This document shows positions 1 to 8,468 of a DNA stretch of 24,604 nucleotides, piece by piece. The position numbers and the translations under genes are program-made. The notes below the pieces were generated by a model. The model was not told the DNA's origin. It did no database searches and was given only the letters and a program-made list of their open reading frames with translations. The number at the start of each line of letters is the position of its first letter. The stretch's first letter is position 1. Origin of the DNA: GCA-2732805 sp964516605 (GTDB lineage: Bacteria > Pseudomonadota > Gammaproteobacteria > Coxiellales > Coxiellaceae); contig CAZFAA010000017.1 of assembly GCA_964516605.1 (NCBI GenBank), forward strand, positions 1-24,604. Direction: 5' to 3'.

Positions 1-954
1 TTCTGTGGCAACAGAGCGTGGAATGCGGATCGATGCACCACGATCACCCGCGCCAGAGCGAAATACATCAATTGGAGCGGTTTCATGCCGCCCTGTGAGA
101 CGCTCTGCTAGGCCATGGCCGTATACGGCAATGTGTTCGGAATGCGCTTTTTCAAGTCGTGCAATAGCATCATTAATTGCTGCAATGCCGGTTTTAGGGT
201 CGCGCATTGCACGTGATGAGTAGTTGGTGTGCATGCCAGCACCATTCCAATCACCTTTAACGGGTTTGGGGTGTAAGGTTGCTCTAATATCAAACTCTTC
301 ACCGATACGATAAAGTAACCAGCGTGCTAGCCATAAATGATCACATACTGTAATTGGGTCGGCTGATTCTCCTTTTACACCGCGGTACCCAATTTGAAAT
401 TCCCATTGACCGGGCATTACCTCAGCATTCACGCCGAAGATCATAATATTGGCATCAATACAGGCCTGAGCGTGCGCTTCAATCATGTCGCGACCAAATA
501 CTTCGTCTGCACCCACGCCACAATAGAAAGGACCTTGTGGTGCTGGATAGCCACGCTCTGGCCAGCCTAATGGCGTTTGCCCACGAAACAGGGTGTATTC
601 TTGCTCAAAACCAAACCAAGGATCTAATTCACTGCCTCCATTAGCCATAATTTCGCGTAAGAGAGCGCGTTTATTGGTTTGGTGGGGTGTCACACCGTCG
701 CCATCAAATACTTCACACAATACGAGGTAATTGGATGCATTACTCAATGGGTCAGATACAAAGCAGACGGGTTTGAGCACGAGGTCTGAGTTATGACCTT
801 GAGCTTGATATGTCGACGATCCATCAAAGCCCCACAGCGGGAAGTCTTCTAATTTTATAGCCCCTTCAGGGTGTTCAAAAATGCGTACTTTTGAACGTAA
901 TGTATGAGTGGGTTGGGCACCATCAATCCATATATAGTTTGCTTGGCATATCAT
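1..954 (-). CDS. glnII: Glutamine synthetase, type II (eukaryotic-like), C-terminus cut by window edge
   Basis: This enzyme makes glutamine from glutamate, ammonia and ATP in the cytoplasm. The reading frame is open from the ATG at 954 to the window edge (318 codons), so roughly the last 20-50 residues are missing. Type II signatures are clear: WGFDGSST (residues 41-48), FEQEYTLF (116-123, with metal-ligand glutamates), PQGPFYCGVGAD (139-150), NAEVMPGQWEFQIG (176-189), KGDWNGAGMHTNYS (233-246) and GASIRIPR (306-313). These belong to the short GSII class, not the approximately 470-residue GSI (GlnA) class usual in enteric bacteria. The start is supported by a purine-rich AGAGAGG about 10 bases upstream. 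No GSI-type adenylylation loop is expected in this class. Family assignment is very secure; the symbol glnII follows common bacterial use for this class. Confidence 0.95.
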   Translation of the reverse strand, partial: MICQANYIWIDGAQPTHTLRSKVRIFEHPEGAIKLEDFPLWGFDGSSTYQAQGHNSDLVLKPVCFVSDPLSNASNYLVLCEVFDGDGVTPHQTNKRALLREIMANGGSELDPWFGFEQEYTLFRGQTPLGWPERGYPAPQGPFYCGVGADEVFGRDMIEAHAQACIDANIMIFGVNAEVMPGQWEFQIGYRGVKGESADPITVCDHLWLARWLLYRIGEEFDIRATLHPKPVKGDWNGAGMHTNYSSRAMRDPKTGIAAINDAIARLEKAHSEHIAVYGHGLAERLTGRHETAPIDVFRSGAGDRGASIRIPRSVATE

Positions 955-995
955 AAAGAGAACCTCTCTTAAAGTCTTAGGTGAACGAAGGGCAT

Positions 996-1024
996 ATGAT
1001 ACCGTGGTAGTTGCTTAGTGAAAA
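996..1024 (-). promoter_or_regulatory. Putative sigma70 promoter of the type II glutamine synthetase gene
   Basis: Read on the minus strand there is TTTTCA, a 17-base spacer, then TATCAT (4/6 and 5/6 to consensus). It would start transcription about 35 bases before the glutamine synthetase start. I saw no sigma54-type GG-N10-GC element in the 218-base gap between this gene and the peptide transporter. The call is pattern-based only. Confidence 0.35.
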
Positions 1025-1172
1025 GGGAATAATGGTACTTAATGAGAAAACTGTACAGGAGTAGACTCCGTATCATTTTGAAGGGAGGCAGTCAGAGCGC
1101 TTTTATTTGCATAAACCTCGTATTGGATCTGTGTGAGTAATTTAAACGAAAAATTGAGCGATTATTACAGTG

Positions 1173-2645
1173 TTATGCTGTAGTGGTCAGGAGCCGTTTG
1201 ATAACGGGCGCGCTCATGAGGATGATGAGTCCTGTCACAACACAGATCAGTGCATAGATCATAAAGGCGTGCGCGTAGATCGCATTGGTTAGCATAGGAT
1301 TGGTTTGACCTTTAGGGATTGCTGCAAATTGTCCAATAATGCCTGTGATGGCGCTGCCAAAACCCAGGGCAATGTATTGTACCCCCATCATTAATCCCAC
1401 GACTTTGCGTGGTGAAAACTCTGTGACAGCCGCTAGAACATTGGGTGATAACAGCATTTCACCGAGTGTAATCAGTAAATAAAAAAACAGCATCCAAATC
1501 GGCATCACCAGATACTGTGCAGTATGTTGATAAATAGCATACCGCAGTAGCCACATTGCCAGTGCTGATATGAGTAGGGCTGAGGCAAGTTTTAAAGCAA
1601 TATTAGGATTTTTATTTTTACGATGTAATCTCTTCCACAGGAGGGCAAGTGGTAGGCCCAACACAACGATGAATACCGCTTCGAGTGACATAAAAGCGAT
1701 CGCAGGCCACGTAATGTGAAAAAACACCCTGTCAACATTATACTCAACAAACAAGTTGATCACTGAAAACATTTCAAAGTAAATTGCCCAGAACACTACA
1801 GTAAATGCAATGAGCCAAATGAGTGCAATTAAGTGACATCGTTCTTGCCCTTCGAAGCGTAACGCGAGAAAAAAAAGATAAATAAAGACGAGGATGGCAA
1901 TACCAAGCAAAATTTTATTACCAATTGCAGGATGATGCAGGAGTGCATTGCAGGCAGTTAGAATGAGTGCGCAACCTACAAGACTCAGCACTAAAAAAGC
2001 TAATTTTTTTTGCTGAAATAAATGTGGGCGTGGCGGTAACCCTTTATTATCAAAGCGTTTTAAATTACCTAAAAAGATAGTAACACCGACCGACATACCT
2101 ACAGCAGCGGCTATAAAACAAATATGCCAGCCAAATGTTCTTTGGATAAATCCGGCACTAAAGGTCGAAAGGAAGATACCTAAATTCATGATCATGTAGT
2201 AGTAGGTAAATCCTGCTTGGCGTCGTGCGTCGAAGGGCTCATAAAACTCGCCAAGGTAACTGGCGATATTGGGTTTGAGAAATCCATTGCCGAGGATGAC
2301 ACACGCTAATCCCCAGAATAACAATGAATAGGCTAGCGTTGAAACAAGCAAATAGCCTATACATTGAAAACAGGCACCGACCAAGATGCTGTAACGAAAG
2401 CCAAGATAATTATCTGCAAAATAGCCGCCTAAGATAGGTGAGATGTAAACGAGTGCGCCGTATTCACCAGTGAGTAAAATGCTTTCGCTTTGAGAGAGAT
2501 TAAAATGTTTAGTGAGTAAAAAAATTAACATGCCTTGAACAATATAAAATCCAAAGCGCTCCCACATTTCTGTGGTGCATAAGGGCAGCATGGCTTTAGG
2601 TTGCTTAAGCTGCTCAGTTGTAGAGGCGTTGTGTGGCTGAATCAT
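1173..2645 (-). CDS. POT/PTR2-family proton-dependent peptide transporter
   Basis: This is an inner-membrane major-facilitator protein that imports di- and tripeptides with protons. The 490 residues match the usual length (about 480-510). The family hallmark ExxERFxxY is present at residues 26-34 (E26, E29, R30, F31, Y34) in the first membrane helix. It is followed by about 12-14 hydrophobic helices, including MNLGIFLSTFSAGFI, and by the late conserved LGEMLLSPNVLAAVTEFSP region with its glutamate. The substrate cannot be read from sequence. The gene lies 69 bases after the acetyltransferase on the same strand, so the two may be co-transcribed. Just upstream of the ATG an exact 6-bp inverted repeat with a 3-base loop (2650-2664) sits where the ribosome binding site should be, and no good Shine-Dalgarno sequence is visible. 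Translation may therefore be weak or controlled by this hairpin (inference). Confidence 0.9.
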   Translation of the reverse strand: MIQPHNASTTEQLKQPKAMLPLCTTEMWERFGFYIVQGMLIFLLTKHFNLSQSESILLTGEYGALVYISPILGGYFADNYLGFRYSILVGACFQCIGYLLVSTLAYSLLFWGLACVILGNGFLKPNIASYLGEFYEPFDARRQAGFTYYYMIMNLGIFLSTFSAGFIQRTFGWHICFIAAAVGMSVGVTIFLGNLKRFDNKGLPPRPHLFQQKKLAFLVLSLVGCALILTACNALLHHPAIGNKILLGIAILVFIYLFFLALRFEGQERCHLIALIWLIAFTVVFWAIYFEMFSVINLFVEYNVDRVFFHITWPAIAFMSLEAVFIVVLGLPLALLWKRLHRKNKNPNIALKLASALLISALAMWLLRYAIYQHTAQYLVMPIWMLFFYLLITLGEMLLSPNVLAAVTEFSPRKVVGLMMGVQYIALGFGSAITGIIGQFAAIPKGQTNPMLTNAIYAHAFMIYALICVVTGLIILMSAPVIKRLLTTTA

Positions 2646-2714
2646 AAGTTTGGTATTCTACCAAGTAACTGATAGCAGTGCTATAAACATGACGCTGCTC
2701 ATACTCTATTGGTA

Positions 2715-3326
2715 TTACAGACTCCCTAATCCTGTCGGGTCAGACAGCATCGTTGCTTTATTTAATTCGGAAAATGTTTTTTTAGTAATAGCATACATTT
2801 GGACATCATGTGGTTTGTTATCATAATAGCGGTAATTACTCAGATCGCCCTCAAAGGTGAAGCCGAGTTTTTTTAATACATTAATGGATGCTATGTTTTC
2901 TTTGACGGTGAGTGCTTCGATACGGTGTAAGCCGGCATAACGAAACATGTATTCCATGACTGCGATCATGGCTTTTGAAATAATGCCCTGGCGCCAAAAT
3001 TTTTTATGCAGGTCATAACAGATTTCAGCACGGTGGTGGTGATTGTTCATGTACAGTCCTACTGCACCAATCATGCGGTCATCGGATTTACGGGCAATGG
3101 CCCAGTATAAGCCCTGACGGTAAGTAAATAATTTCTTACAGTATTCAATTTCAGATTGCGCTTCTTTTAATGAGCTAGGCTTTTTAGCTAGTATATAGCG
3201 TGCTACCTCATCATCCCCATAGTATTCAAAAAAAGCCTCGGTATCTTCAATGCGCTGTTCGCGCAGGTAGTATTCTTCATCAAGAGCTATCGTGGGGAAA
3301 GGGTAATTATAAATAGCTGTAATCAT
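2715..3326 (-). CDS. GNAT-family N-acetyltransferase, RimJ/RimL type
   Basis: This predicted acetyl-CoA-dependent acetyltransferase is of the kind that modifies protein N-termini or small amines. The 203 residues fit the family. An N-terminal YYLREQRIEDTEAFFEY strand-helix (19-35) is typical. The acetyl-CoA loop region is FWRQGIISKAM (110-120), a variant of Q/RxxGxG/A, and the C-terminal hallmark ENIASINVLKKLGF (143-156) is strong. The substrate is unknown; this class covers ribosomal-protein acetylation, antibiotic resistance and unknown targets. The last 20 or so residues beyond the GNAT fold (ATMLSDPTGLGSL) look like a nonconserved tail. The gene is divergent from the RpfE-like gene across a 124-base gap. 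The upstream GAGAAAA is a fair ribosome binding site for the chosen ATG. Confidence 0.85.
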   Translation of the reverse strand: MITAIYNYPFPTIALDEEYYLREQRIEDTEAFFEYYGDDEVARYILAKKPSSLKEAQSEIEYCKKLFTYRQGLYWAIARKSDDRMIGAVGLYMNNHHHRAEICYDLHKKFWRQGIISKAMIAVMEYMFRYAGLHRIEALTVKENIASINVLKKLGFTFEGDLSNYRYYDNKPHDVQMYAITKKTFSELNKATMLSDPTGLGSL

Positions 3327-3450
3327 TAAATTTTCTCAAAAAATGGGTTGGGTGAGTGGTCGGTCAGTATAGCGTCGAAAACTTAAGGAAATCTTATTAT
3401 AGAGTTCTGCTTGCTGTATCTTGAGGGATGTTAGTGGTATGCTGCCGCCC

Positions 3451-4350
3451 ATGTCAAAAACTTCATATACACTTATTATGCCCGGTCTTTTTGCTTCAGC
3501 TGAGCAGGTTCAGCAGGCTGTGGCACCACGGCTTAAGAAATGGTTGCGTGGGACGCGTTCGCACAATACGGAATTAAGTTATGTTGACTTTTTATTATCC
3601 TGCTTTAATTACCCACAAGGTATTTACGATTTAGCCGGATTGCGTGCTGAGGAAGATGGCCTGGATGCCAATTCTATATGGCTGTGTGCTGATCCGTTGC
3701 ATTTAGCGGTGGATGTCACACATGTTTATGCAGTGGGAAATGCGTATTTAGATTTGACGACCGCTGAGGTGGATGCGTATGTTAGTGCGATTAATGCTCA
3801 TTTACCTGTTGGGTTGGAATTGGTAGCGCCACATCCTTTGCGTTGGTATCTTAAATTAGAGCGGCGTTGGGATATAACCTGTGCGCATCCCCATGAAATT
3901 TTTGCTAAAACAATACGCGATAAAATGCCGCAAGGTGTTGATGGTGTGTTTGCTCGAGCATTGTTTAATGAAATACAAATGCTACTGCATAGTCATGCTG
4001 GCAACAGGGTACGTCAGCAAGCCGGTCAACCGACCTTGGATGCTTTATGGCTGTGGGGGGTGGGTGCTGCTTTACCACTGCCCAGGATGAATCAATTTGA
4101 TTGTGTACAGAGTAATGATCCGCTTGCATTGGCTTTAGCGCGTCGCCAGCGTATTCCTGTGGCGGATCTAGCAGAGCATGTGAGTGGCAACGTATTGCGT
4201 GTGGATACGCGCTTTCAATTTCATGACAGTATTGACGTGGCTTATCGATATATTCCTGAGCATTTATTGCCGTTCCTTAAGAGCGTGTATGTGGCAAACG
4301 GTGTTGTATATGAAAAAACAACGTGGTATCAGCGTTTATGTAAACGATAG
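3451..4350 (+). CDS. RpfE-like protein (phosphoglycerate-mutase-related), upstream of recJ
   Basis: The 299-residue protein starts TLIMPGLF soon after its N-terminus and contains conserved stretches such as SIWLCADPLHLAVD, HPLRWYLKL and, diagnostically, LDALWLWGVGAALP. These are the features of the family called RpfE or 'phosphoglycerate mutase' in genomes, a degenerate relative of alkaline-phosphatase-superfamily mutases. The metal-site motifs of true cofactor-independent mutases are not obvious, so catalysis is doubtful. In Xanthomonas, rpfE also neighbours recJ, and that synteny supports the call here. I preferred the ATG at 3451 because the alternative TTG at 3421 adds a nonconserved leader; neither has a convincing ribosome binding site. 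The role is not established; the regulatory name comes from the Xanthomonas rpf cluster. Confidence 0.7.
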   Translation: MSKTSYTLIMPGLFASAEQVQQAVAPRLKKWLRGTRSHNTELSYVDFLLSCFNYPQGIYDLAGLRAEEDGLDANSIWLCADPLHLAVDVTHVYAVGNAYLDLTTAEVDAYVSAINAHLPVGLELVAPHPLRWYLKLERRWDITCAHPHEIFAKTIRDKMPQGVDGVFARALFNEIQMLLHSHAGNRVRQQAGQPTLDALWLWGVGAALPLPRMNQFDCVQSNDPLALALARRQRIPVADLAEHVSGNVLRVDTRFQFHDSIDVAYRYIPEHLLPFLKSVYVANGVVYEKTTWYQRLCKR

Positions 4351-4548
4351 TGTGACAGAGTATTTTTGCGAAGTGTGTGCTCAGTTTAATGTTGTGTGAT
4401 GGGTTGGATTTTTTTACATGATTACGCATTTTAATTTAGTTTATTAAATGGTGTTCTGGCTTGATTGTTATTGCTTATTACAGAGATTAAAAAAGCAAAT
4501 TCAGTGTGCATGCTTGATACAATACGATAAAACACCTGTTATGAAATT

Positions 4549-4577
4549 TTGTCAATCTGTTGTAACCACGTTATACT
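4549..4577 (+). promoter_or_regulatory. Sigma70-type promoter for recJ in the 305-base gap
   Basis: TTGTCA, a 17-base spacer and TATACT (5/6 for each box) give one of the best promoters in the window. The inferred start lies near 4584, leaving an untranslated leader of about 70 bases before recJ. The rest of 4351-4655 is AT-rich and holds no open frame, tRNA or clear terminator that I can support. The RpfE-like gene upstream therefore probably does not have to share its transcript with recJ. Confidence 0.65.
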
Positions 4578-4655
4578 GGCCGATATTTTAAAATACACCC
4601 TCAGCAATGCATGCGATGGTGTGAAATTGATGACTATTACTGCTAAGGGATTTAT

Positions 4656-6407
4656 ATGCAAAAGAAAATTGTACGTAGGGATATGTCTTTAACGAGTGCG
4701 GGTGAACTTGCAAATTTCCACCCACTCTTACAACGAATTTATGCGACTCGTGGTATTCAATCTCCCGATGATGTGAATCGTGAGCTTGCCGATTTATTGC
4801 CATTTAGTACGCTTAAAGGCATTGATCAAGCGGCCATCCGTTTAGCCGATGCAATTGAACAGCAGCAAAAAATTATTATTGTTGGAGATTTTGATACCGA
4901 TGGTGCTACCAGTACTACATTGGCCGTTTTGGCTATGCGTGAAATGGGAGCGCAGTGGGTCGATTTTATTGTGCCAAACCGTTTTGAATACGGATATGGA
5001 TTAACACCTGAGATTGTGGATGTCGCTAAAATTAAAGCGCCTGATTTAATTGTCACAGTAGATAATGGTATCTCGAGTATCAGTGGTGTGGCGCGTGCGC
5101 GTGAATTGGGTATTGACGTAGTGGTAACGGATCACCATTTAGCAGGTGCTGGATTACCGGATGCGTGTGCTATCGTCAATCCAAATCAGCCAGGTGATAC
5201 ATTTGAGAGTAAATGCATTGCCGGTGTTGGTGTGATCTTTTATGTTATGATTGCATTGCGTGCTTGTTTGACGGAGCGGGGTTGGTTTGTCAAACACAAT
5301 ATCAAATCGCCGAATATGGCGCACTATCTTGATTTGGTGGCGCTAGGTACGGTCGCGGATGTGGTGCCTTTAGATAAAAATAATCGTGTATTGGTGTATC
5401 AGGGGATGCGACGTATTCGTGCAGGGCATACGCGTCAAGGTATTATCGCGTTGTTGGATATTGCACGGCGCAATCCTAGAAGTTTGGTAGCATCCGATTT
5501 AGGTTATGCCATTGGTCCGCGTCTTAATGCTGCGGGGCGTTTGGATGATATGTCTTTAGGTATCGATTGTTTATTATCAGATGACTATAAAAGTGCATTT
5601 ATGATTGCACAGCAGTTGGATCAGCTCAATCAAGAGCGGCGCGTATTGGAAACGCAGATGCGTGATGAAGCATTTAAACTGGTAGATCAATTGCATCTTG
5701 ATAATAATTTACCGATGGGTGTTTGTTTATACGATGAAAACTGGCATCAAGGTATCGTGGGCTTGGTGGCGTCGAGGGTAAAAGAGAAAGTGCATTTACC
5801 CACCATTGCTTTTGCTAAAGAAAGTGATGATTCGATTAAAGGATCAGCGCGCTCCATCAAAGGCTTACATATTCGTGACACATTAGATACGATTGCAACG
5901 CAGCACCCACATCTGATTTCAAAATTTGGTGGCCATGCTATGGCAGCAGGATTATCTTTAAAGCTCGAGCATTTTGAAGAATTTAAAAAAGTGTTTGCTA
6001 AGCAAGTAGCGATTGCATTGGGTAAGGATGATTTAGAGCGTCGTGTTGATTCGGATGGTGAGTTGAGTATTGAAGAGTTCACGCTCGAAATTGCTGAATT
6101 ATTACGTGATTCAGGACCCTGGGGGCAGGCTTTTCCAGAACCTACATTTGATGGTCATTTTAAAATTATTGAACAGCGTTTAGTCGGCGAAAAGCATTTG
6201 AAGCTTACGTTGCAAATACCCAGTTGTCAGTACTTCCTTGATGCGATCGCCTTTAATGTGGATGTAAGTGTATGGCCTAATATGCATTGTACAGATGTAT
6301 ATATTGCGTATCGTTTGGATGTTAATGAGTATCGCGGTCGACGTAAATTACAAGTGATTGTAGAGCATTTGGAGCCTGTGACGGTGAGGGATCCGGCGTA
6401 TGCCTAA
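4656..6407 (+). CDS. recJ: Single-stranded-DNA-specific exonuclease RecJ
   Basis: RecJ degrades single-stranded DNA 5' to 3' in RecF-pathway recombination and in mismatch and base-excision repair. The 583 residues match the E. coli enzyme (577). The DHH-family metal motifs are all present: GDFDTDG (D78, D80, D82), VTVDNG (D136), VVTDHH (D159, H160, H161) and LVALGTVADVVPL. GPRLNAAGRLDD follows, and the DHHA1 nucleic-acid domain has GGHAMAAGLSL. A C-terminal OB-like region completes the protein. The ATG is preceded by AAGGGA at good spacing. The end overlaps the start of ychJ by 8 bases, which suggests translational coupling. No missing catalytic residue was seen, so the enzyme should be active. 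Confidence 0.96.
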   Translation: MQKKIVRRDMSLTSAGELANFHPLLQRIYATRGIQSPDDVNRELADLLPFSTLKGIDQAAIRLADAIEQQQKIIIVGDFDTDGATSTTLAVLAMREMGAQWVDFIVPNRFEYGYGLTPEIVDVAKIKAPDLIVTVDNGISSISGVARARELGIDVVVTDHHLAGAGLPDACAIVNPNQPGDTFESKCIAGVGVIFYVMIALRACLTERGWFVKHNIKSPNMAHYLDLVALGTVADVVPLDKNNRVLVYQGMRRIRAGHTRQGIIALLDIARRNPRSLVASDLGYAIGPRLNAAGRLDDMSLGIDCLLSDDYKSAFMIAQQLDQLNQERRVLETQMRDEAFKLVDQLHLDNNLPMGVCLYDENWHQGIVGLVASRVKEKVHLPTIAFAKESDDSIKGSARSIKGLHIRDTLDTIATQHPHLISKFGGHAMAAGLSLKLEHFEEFKKVFAKQVAIALGKDDLERRVDSDGELSIEEFTLEIAELLRDSGPWGQAFPEPTFDGHFKIIEQRLVGEKHLKLTLQIPSCQYFLDAIAFNVDVSVWPNMHCTDVYIAYRLDVNEYRGRRKLQVIVEHLEPVTVRDPAYA

Positions 6408-6798
6408 TGCGTTATGTCCTTGCAACTCACAAAAACCGTATGTAATGTGTTGTGGCCCATTACTGGCAAAAGAAAAAATCGCGATGACACCAGAGCAGCT
6501 GATGCGTTCACGTTATACTGCTTATTCGCAAGCTAATATCGATTATATTGAAGCGACCATGCGCGCTCCTGCTGCAGCTGGTTTTAATAGGAAGCAGGCA
6601 CGTGCGTGGGCATCGAGTGTGCTGTGGCAGGGGTTGAACGTTATTGCAGTATCTGAACATGGTGATGTAGGTGAGGTGGAGTTTGTAGCGTCGTATTTTG
6701 ATGCGGGTCAATTGCATCACATTAAAGAGCGCAGTGTATTTCACCGTATTCAAGGGCGTTGGTATTACGTGGATCTCATTCAAAAAGTAGTCTTATAA
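6400..6798 (+). CDS. ychJ: YchJ-family protein with SEC-C motif
   Basis: This small cytoplasmic protein of 132 residues has an N-terminal metal-binding SEC-C-like cluster C6-x-C8-x8-C17-C18 (CPCNSQKPYVMCCG). It continues with the family signature PEQLMRSRYTAYSQANIDYI and a C-terminal NTF2-like half ending in RSVFHRIQGRWYYVDL. SEC-C motifs bind zinc and often mediate contacts with SecB or ribosomes; the exact role of YchJ is unknown. It is slightly shorter than the E. coli homologue (about 150 residues). It begins inside the last codons of recJ, so the two form one transcription unit. It faces the ATPase gene tail-to-tail across a 37-base gap without a visible terminator hairpin. Confidence 0.9.
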   Translation: MPNALCPCNSQKPYVMCCGPLLAKEKIAMTPEQLMRSRYTAYSQANIDYIEATMRAPAAAGFNRKQARAWASSVLWQGLNVIAVSEHGDVGEVEFVASYFDAGQLHHIKERSVFHRIQGRWYYVDLIQKVVL

Positions 6799-6835
6799 AA
6801 GAATAAATCATTATGTCAAGCTTAACTAAACTTTA

Positions 6836-8344
6836 TCACGTTCGACTATGTATTAGTTCAATTAGTTCTTCTATTGAATCTTTTAATTCTTGATCTGTGA
6901 AGTCGCCATTGATTGTGTTGTCAGAGTGATGAATCCGGTTTCTAATAAAGGTATGTATAGTTACATCCTTACCTGGGGAGTCGTCATTTTTTTTCCATTT
7001 TTTATTTTGGCTGCATTTGTTTTTTAGGTATTCCTCTATTTCATGTACTTTTGTCTTTTTTTCTTGATATTGTAGATATCCATAAAGTTCATTATGAAGA
7101 TCTGTAGAGTATATATTAAAAGCTTTGTAGTTTATTTCGCTCCATGTGGGACTCCATGGGAAAAAATTATTATGTTCTTTATTATCATTTGTAATTAAAG
7201 TTTCCTCATCTCTCCATGAACAAATGAATATTTTGCTTTTGTTAAAAATTTTCTTATATAAAAATGGTGAATGTGAAGAAATAATTATCTGTTTCGTTTT
7301 TGATTCTTCTAGTAACAACTCTGCTAAGGTTTCTTGTGCTTTTGGATGAAGGTGTAGTTCAGGTTCGTCGATTAGATAAATTAAGCTTGATTTTCCATTA
7401 TCTGTGTCTGACAACGCTTTAAGTAACAATAATGAAAGTATTATCTCCATGCCTGAGCCAAGACTCTTTATGTCAAGTTGTTTGAGCTCTCCATCTTTTC
7501 TTACAGACCAGAATGCATTATTGAATGGATGGAGGAGTTTGATAATATCAATTTTCAGACCTTTAAGTAGTGGATTGCTGAAAAAATCAGAAAAATTTTT
7601 CGAAAGTTTTTCACCAAAAGGTATGGCTACAATTTCAGAAACAGTTGCAAAATAGTCTTCAGTGATATTTCTTAGTAATTTCTCTTCTTTTTCCTTATCA
7701 AGGTTTCTTAAAAAACGATGATTTAATTCATCACATATTTTGTCAAAGGTGGTTTTGTAATTACCTGATTTTAGGTGCTTCATGCTGCTTTTATCGAAGT
7801 AGAATAAATTTATTTCACCGTTTCTAATTCTGCTGTTATCAAAGTAGAGGTCTCTAGAATCTATAGTGTTTCCAATGCTTTCATCATCTTTTATATAATG
7901 CTTATCTGCGGGAATAAATAATGATTGAGTTTCAAATGGTGATGAGAGTAATTTGCCACGTTCTTTACGGCTTCGTTTGTTTGCCTTAAAGCTAATGCCT
8001 TCGGATTTGAAGTATTGCTTTGAAAGAAATTCACTTGATGGCATGCACTCAAATTTTTTTGTGTACCCATAAATTTCTATAGGAGTGTTATGATCTTGAA
8101 AATAATTTATATCTAGCTTATTTTGAACAGTATATTTATCAGATAAAAGTAAGCTAATGGCCTCAAGTATTGATGTTTTTCCTGTACCATTTTCACCAAG
8201 AAATAAATTCAATCCGCTCCCTTCTTGGTCGTTTGGTGTATTTAGCTGTAGCACCTGACTTTTGAAGCATTTATAGTTTTTAACCTCTAGTTTTTTGATA
8301 AATATTGGTGTTTGTGCTCTTTTTTGCTTTGTTGCTGTAGCCAT
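6836..8344 (-). CDS. ABC/SMC-like AAA ATPase with C-terminal HEPN-like RNxxHH motif (candidate defence gene)
   Basis: The 502-residue protein is an OLD/RecF-like (AAA15/AAA21-type) ATPase. Walker A is GENGTGKTS (50-58), the ABC signature SLGSGMEI (294-301), Walker B LIYLIDEPELHLHP (321-334, catalytic E327) and the H-loop IIISSHSP (353-360). The ATPase is complete and probably active. No TOPRIM nuclease domain follows the H-loop, unlike OLD proteins. Instead there is a charged 140-residue tail with TFIRNRIHHSDN at 465-476. Its R468-x4-H473 spacing fits the Rx4-6H motif of HEPN ribonucleases. ATPase-plus-HEPN layout is also that of the anticodon nucleases PrrC and RloC (family knowledge), but homology to them is not shown. 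The gene is visibly more AT-rich than recJ-ychJ, has a good ribosome site (AGGTGG) and abuts insertion-sequence remnants, all consistent with horizontal transfer. A stand-alone phage-defence role is inference. Confidence 0.75.
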   Translation of the reverse strand: MATATKQKRAQTPIFIKKLEVKNYKCFKSQVLQLNTPNDQEGSGLNLFLGENGTGKTSILEAISLLLSDKYTVQNKLDINYFQDHNTPIEIYGYTKKFECMPSSEFLSKQYFKSEGISFKANKRSRKERGKLLSSPFETQSLFIPADKHYIKDDESIGNTIDSRDLYFDNSRIRNGEINLFYFDKSSMKHLKSGNYKTTFDKICDELNHRFLRNLDKEKEEKLLRNITEDYFATVSEIVAIPFGEKLSKNFSDFFSNPLLKGLKIDIIKLLHPFNNAFWSVRKDGELKQLDIKSLGSGMEIILSLLLLKALSDTDNGKSSLIYLIDEPELHLHPKAQETLAELLLEESKTKQIIISSHSPFLYKKIFNKSKIFICSWRDEETLITNDNKEHNNFFPWSPTWSEINYKAFNIYSTDLHNELYGYLQYQEKKTKVHEIEEYLKNKCSQNKKWKKNDDSPGKDVTIHTFIRNRIHHSDNTINGDFTDQELKDSIEELIELIHSRT

Positions 8345-8445
8345 TCACCACCTGCATAATCATTTGTTATTGGTAAGAATATATAAAGGTAGCTCATTGT
8401 AGGGTAACTGAAATTAAATTTAAAGTGATTACAGAGTCTATTGTC

Positions 8446-8463
8446 GGGTCAGGGTCAGGGTCA
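8446..8463. repeat. Three tandem GGGTCA hexamers at the edge of the IS remnant zone
   Basis: Three exact copies of GGGTCA run head to tail, ending 6 bases before the stop codon of the ISAs1-type fragment. The last copy (GGGTCACC) is placed where the outer end of that insertion sequence would be expected. The array may mark the old element boundary; this is inferred from position only. Confidence 0.6.
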
Positions 8464-8468
8464 CCTCA

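Noticed and set aside
4351..4655. A tRNA or small RNA in the gap before recJ
   Set aside because: No cloverleaf, CCA-adjacent acceptor stem or strong hairpin could be found by eye; only the promoter is supported.
5747..6082. A 111-residue minus-strand frame inside recJ
   Set aside because: It is antisense to intact RecJ motifs, with composition typical of a shadow frame.
8446..8463. The GGGTCA triplet as a CRISPR or origin iteron array
   Set aside because: Only three 6-base copies without spacers, next to an insertion-sequence end; too short for either interpretation.
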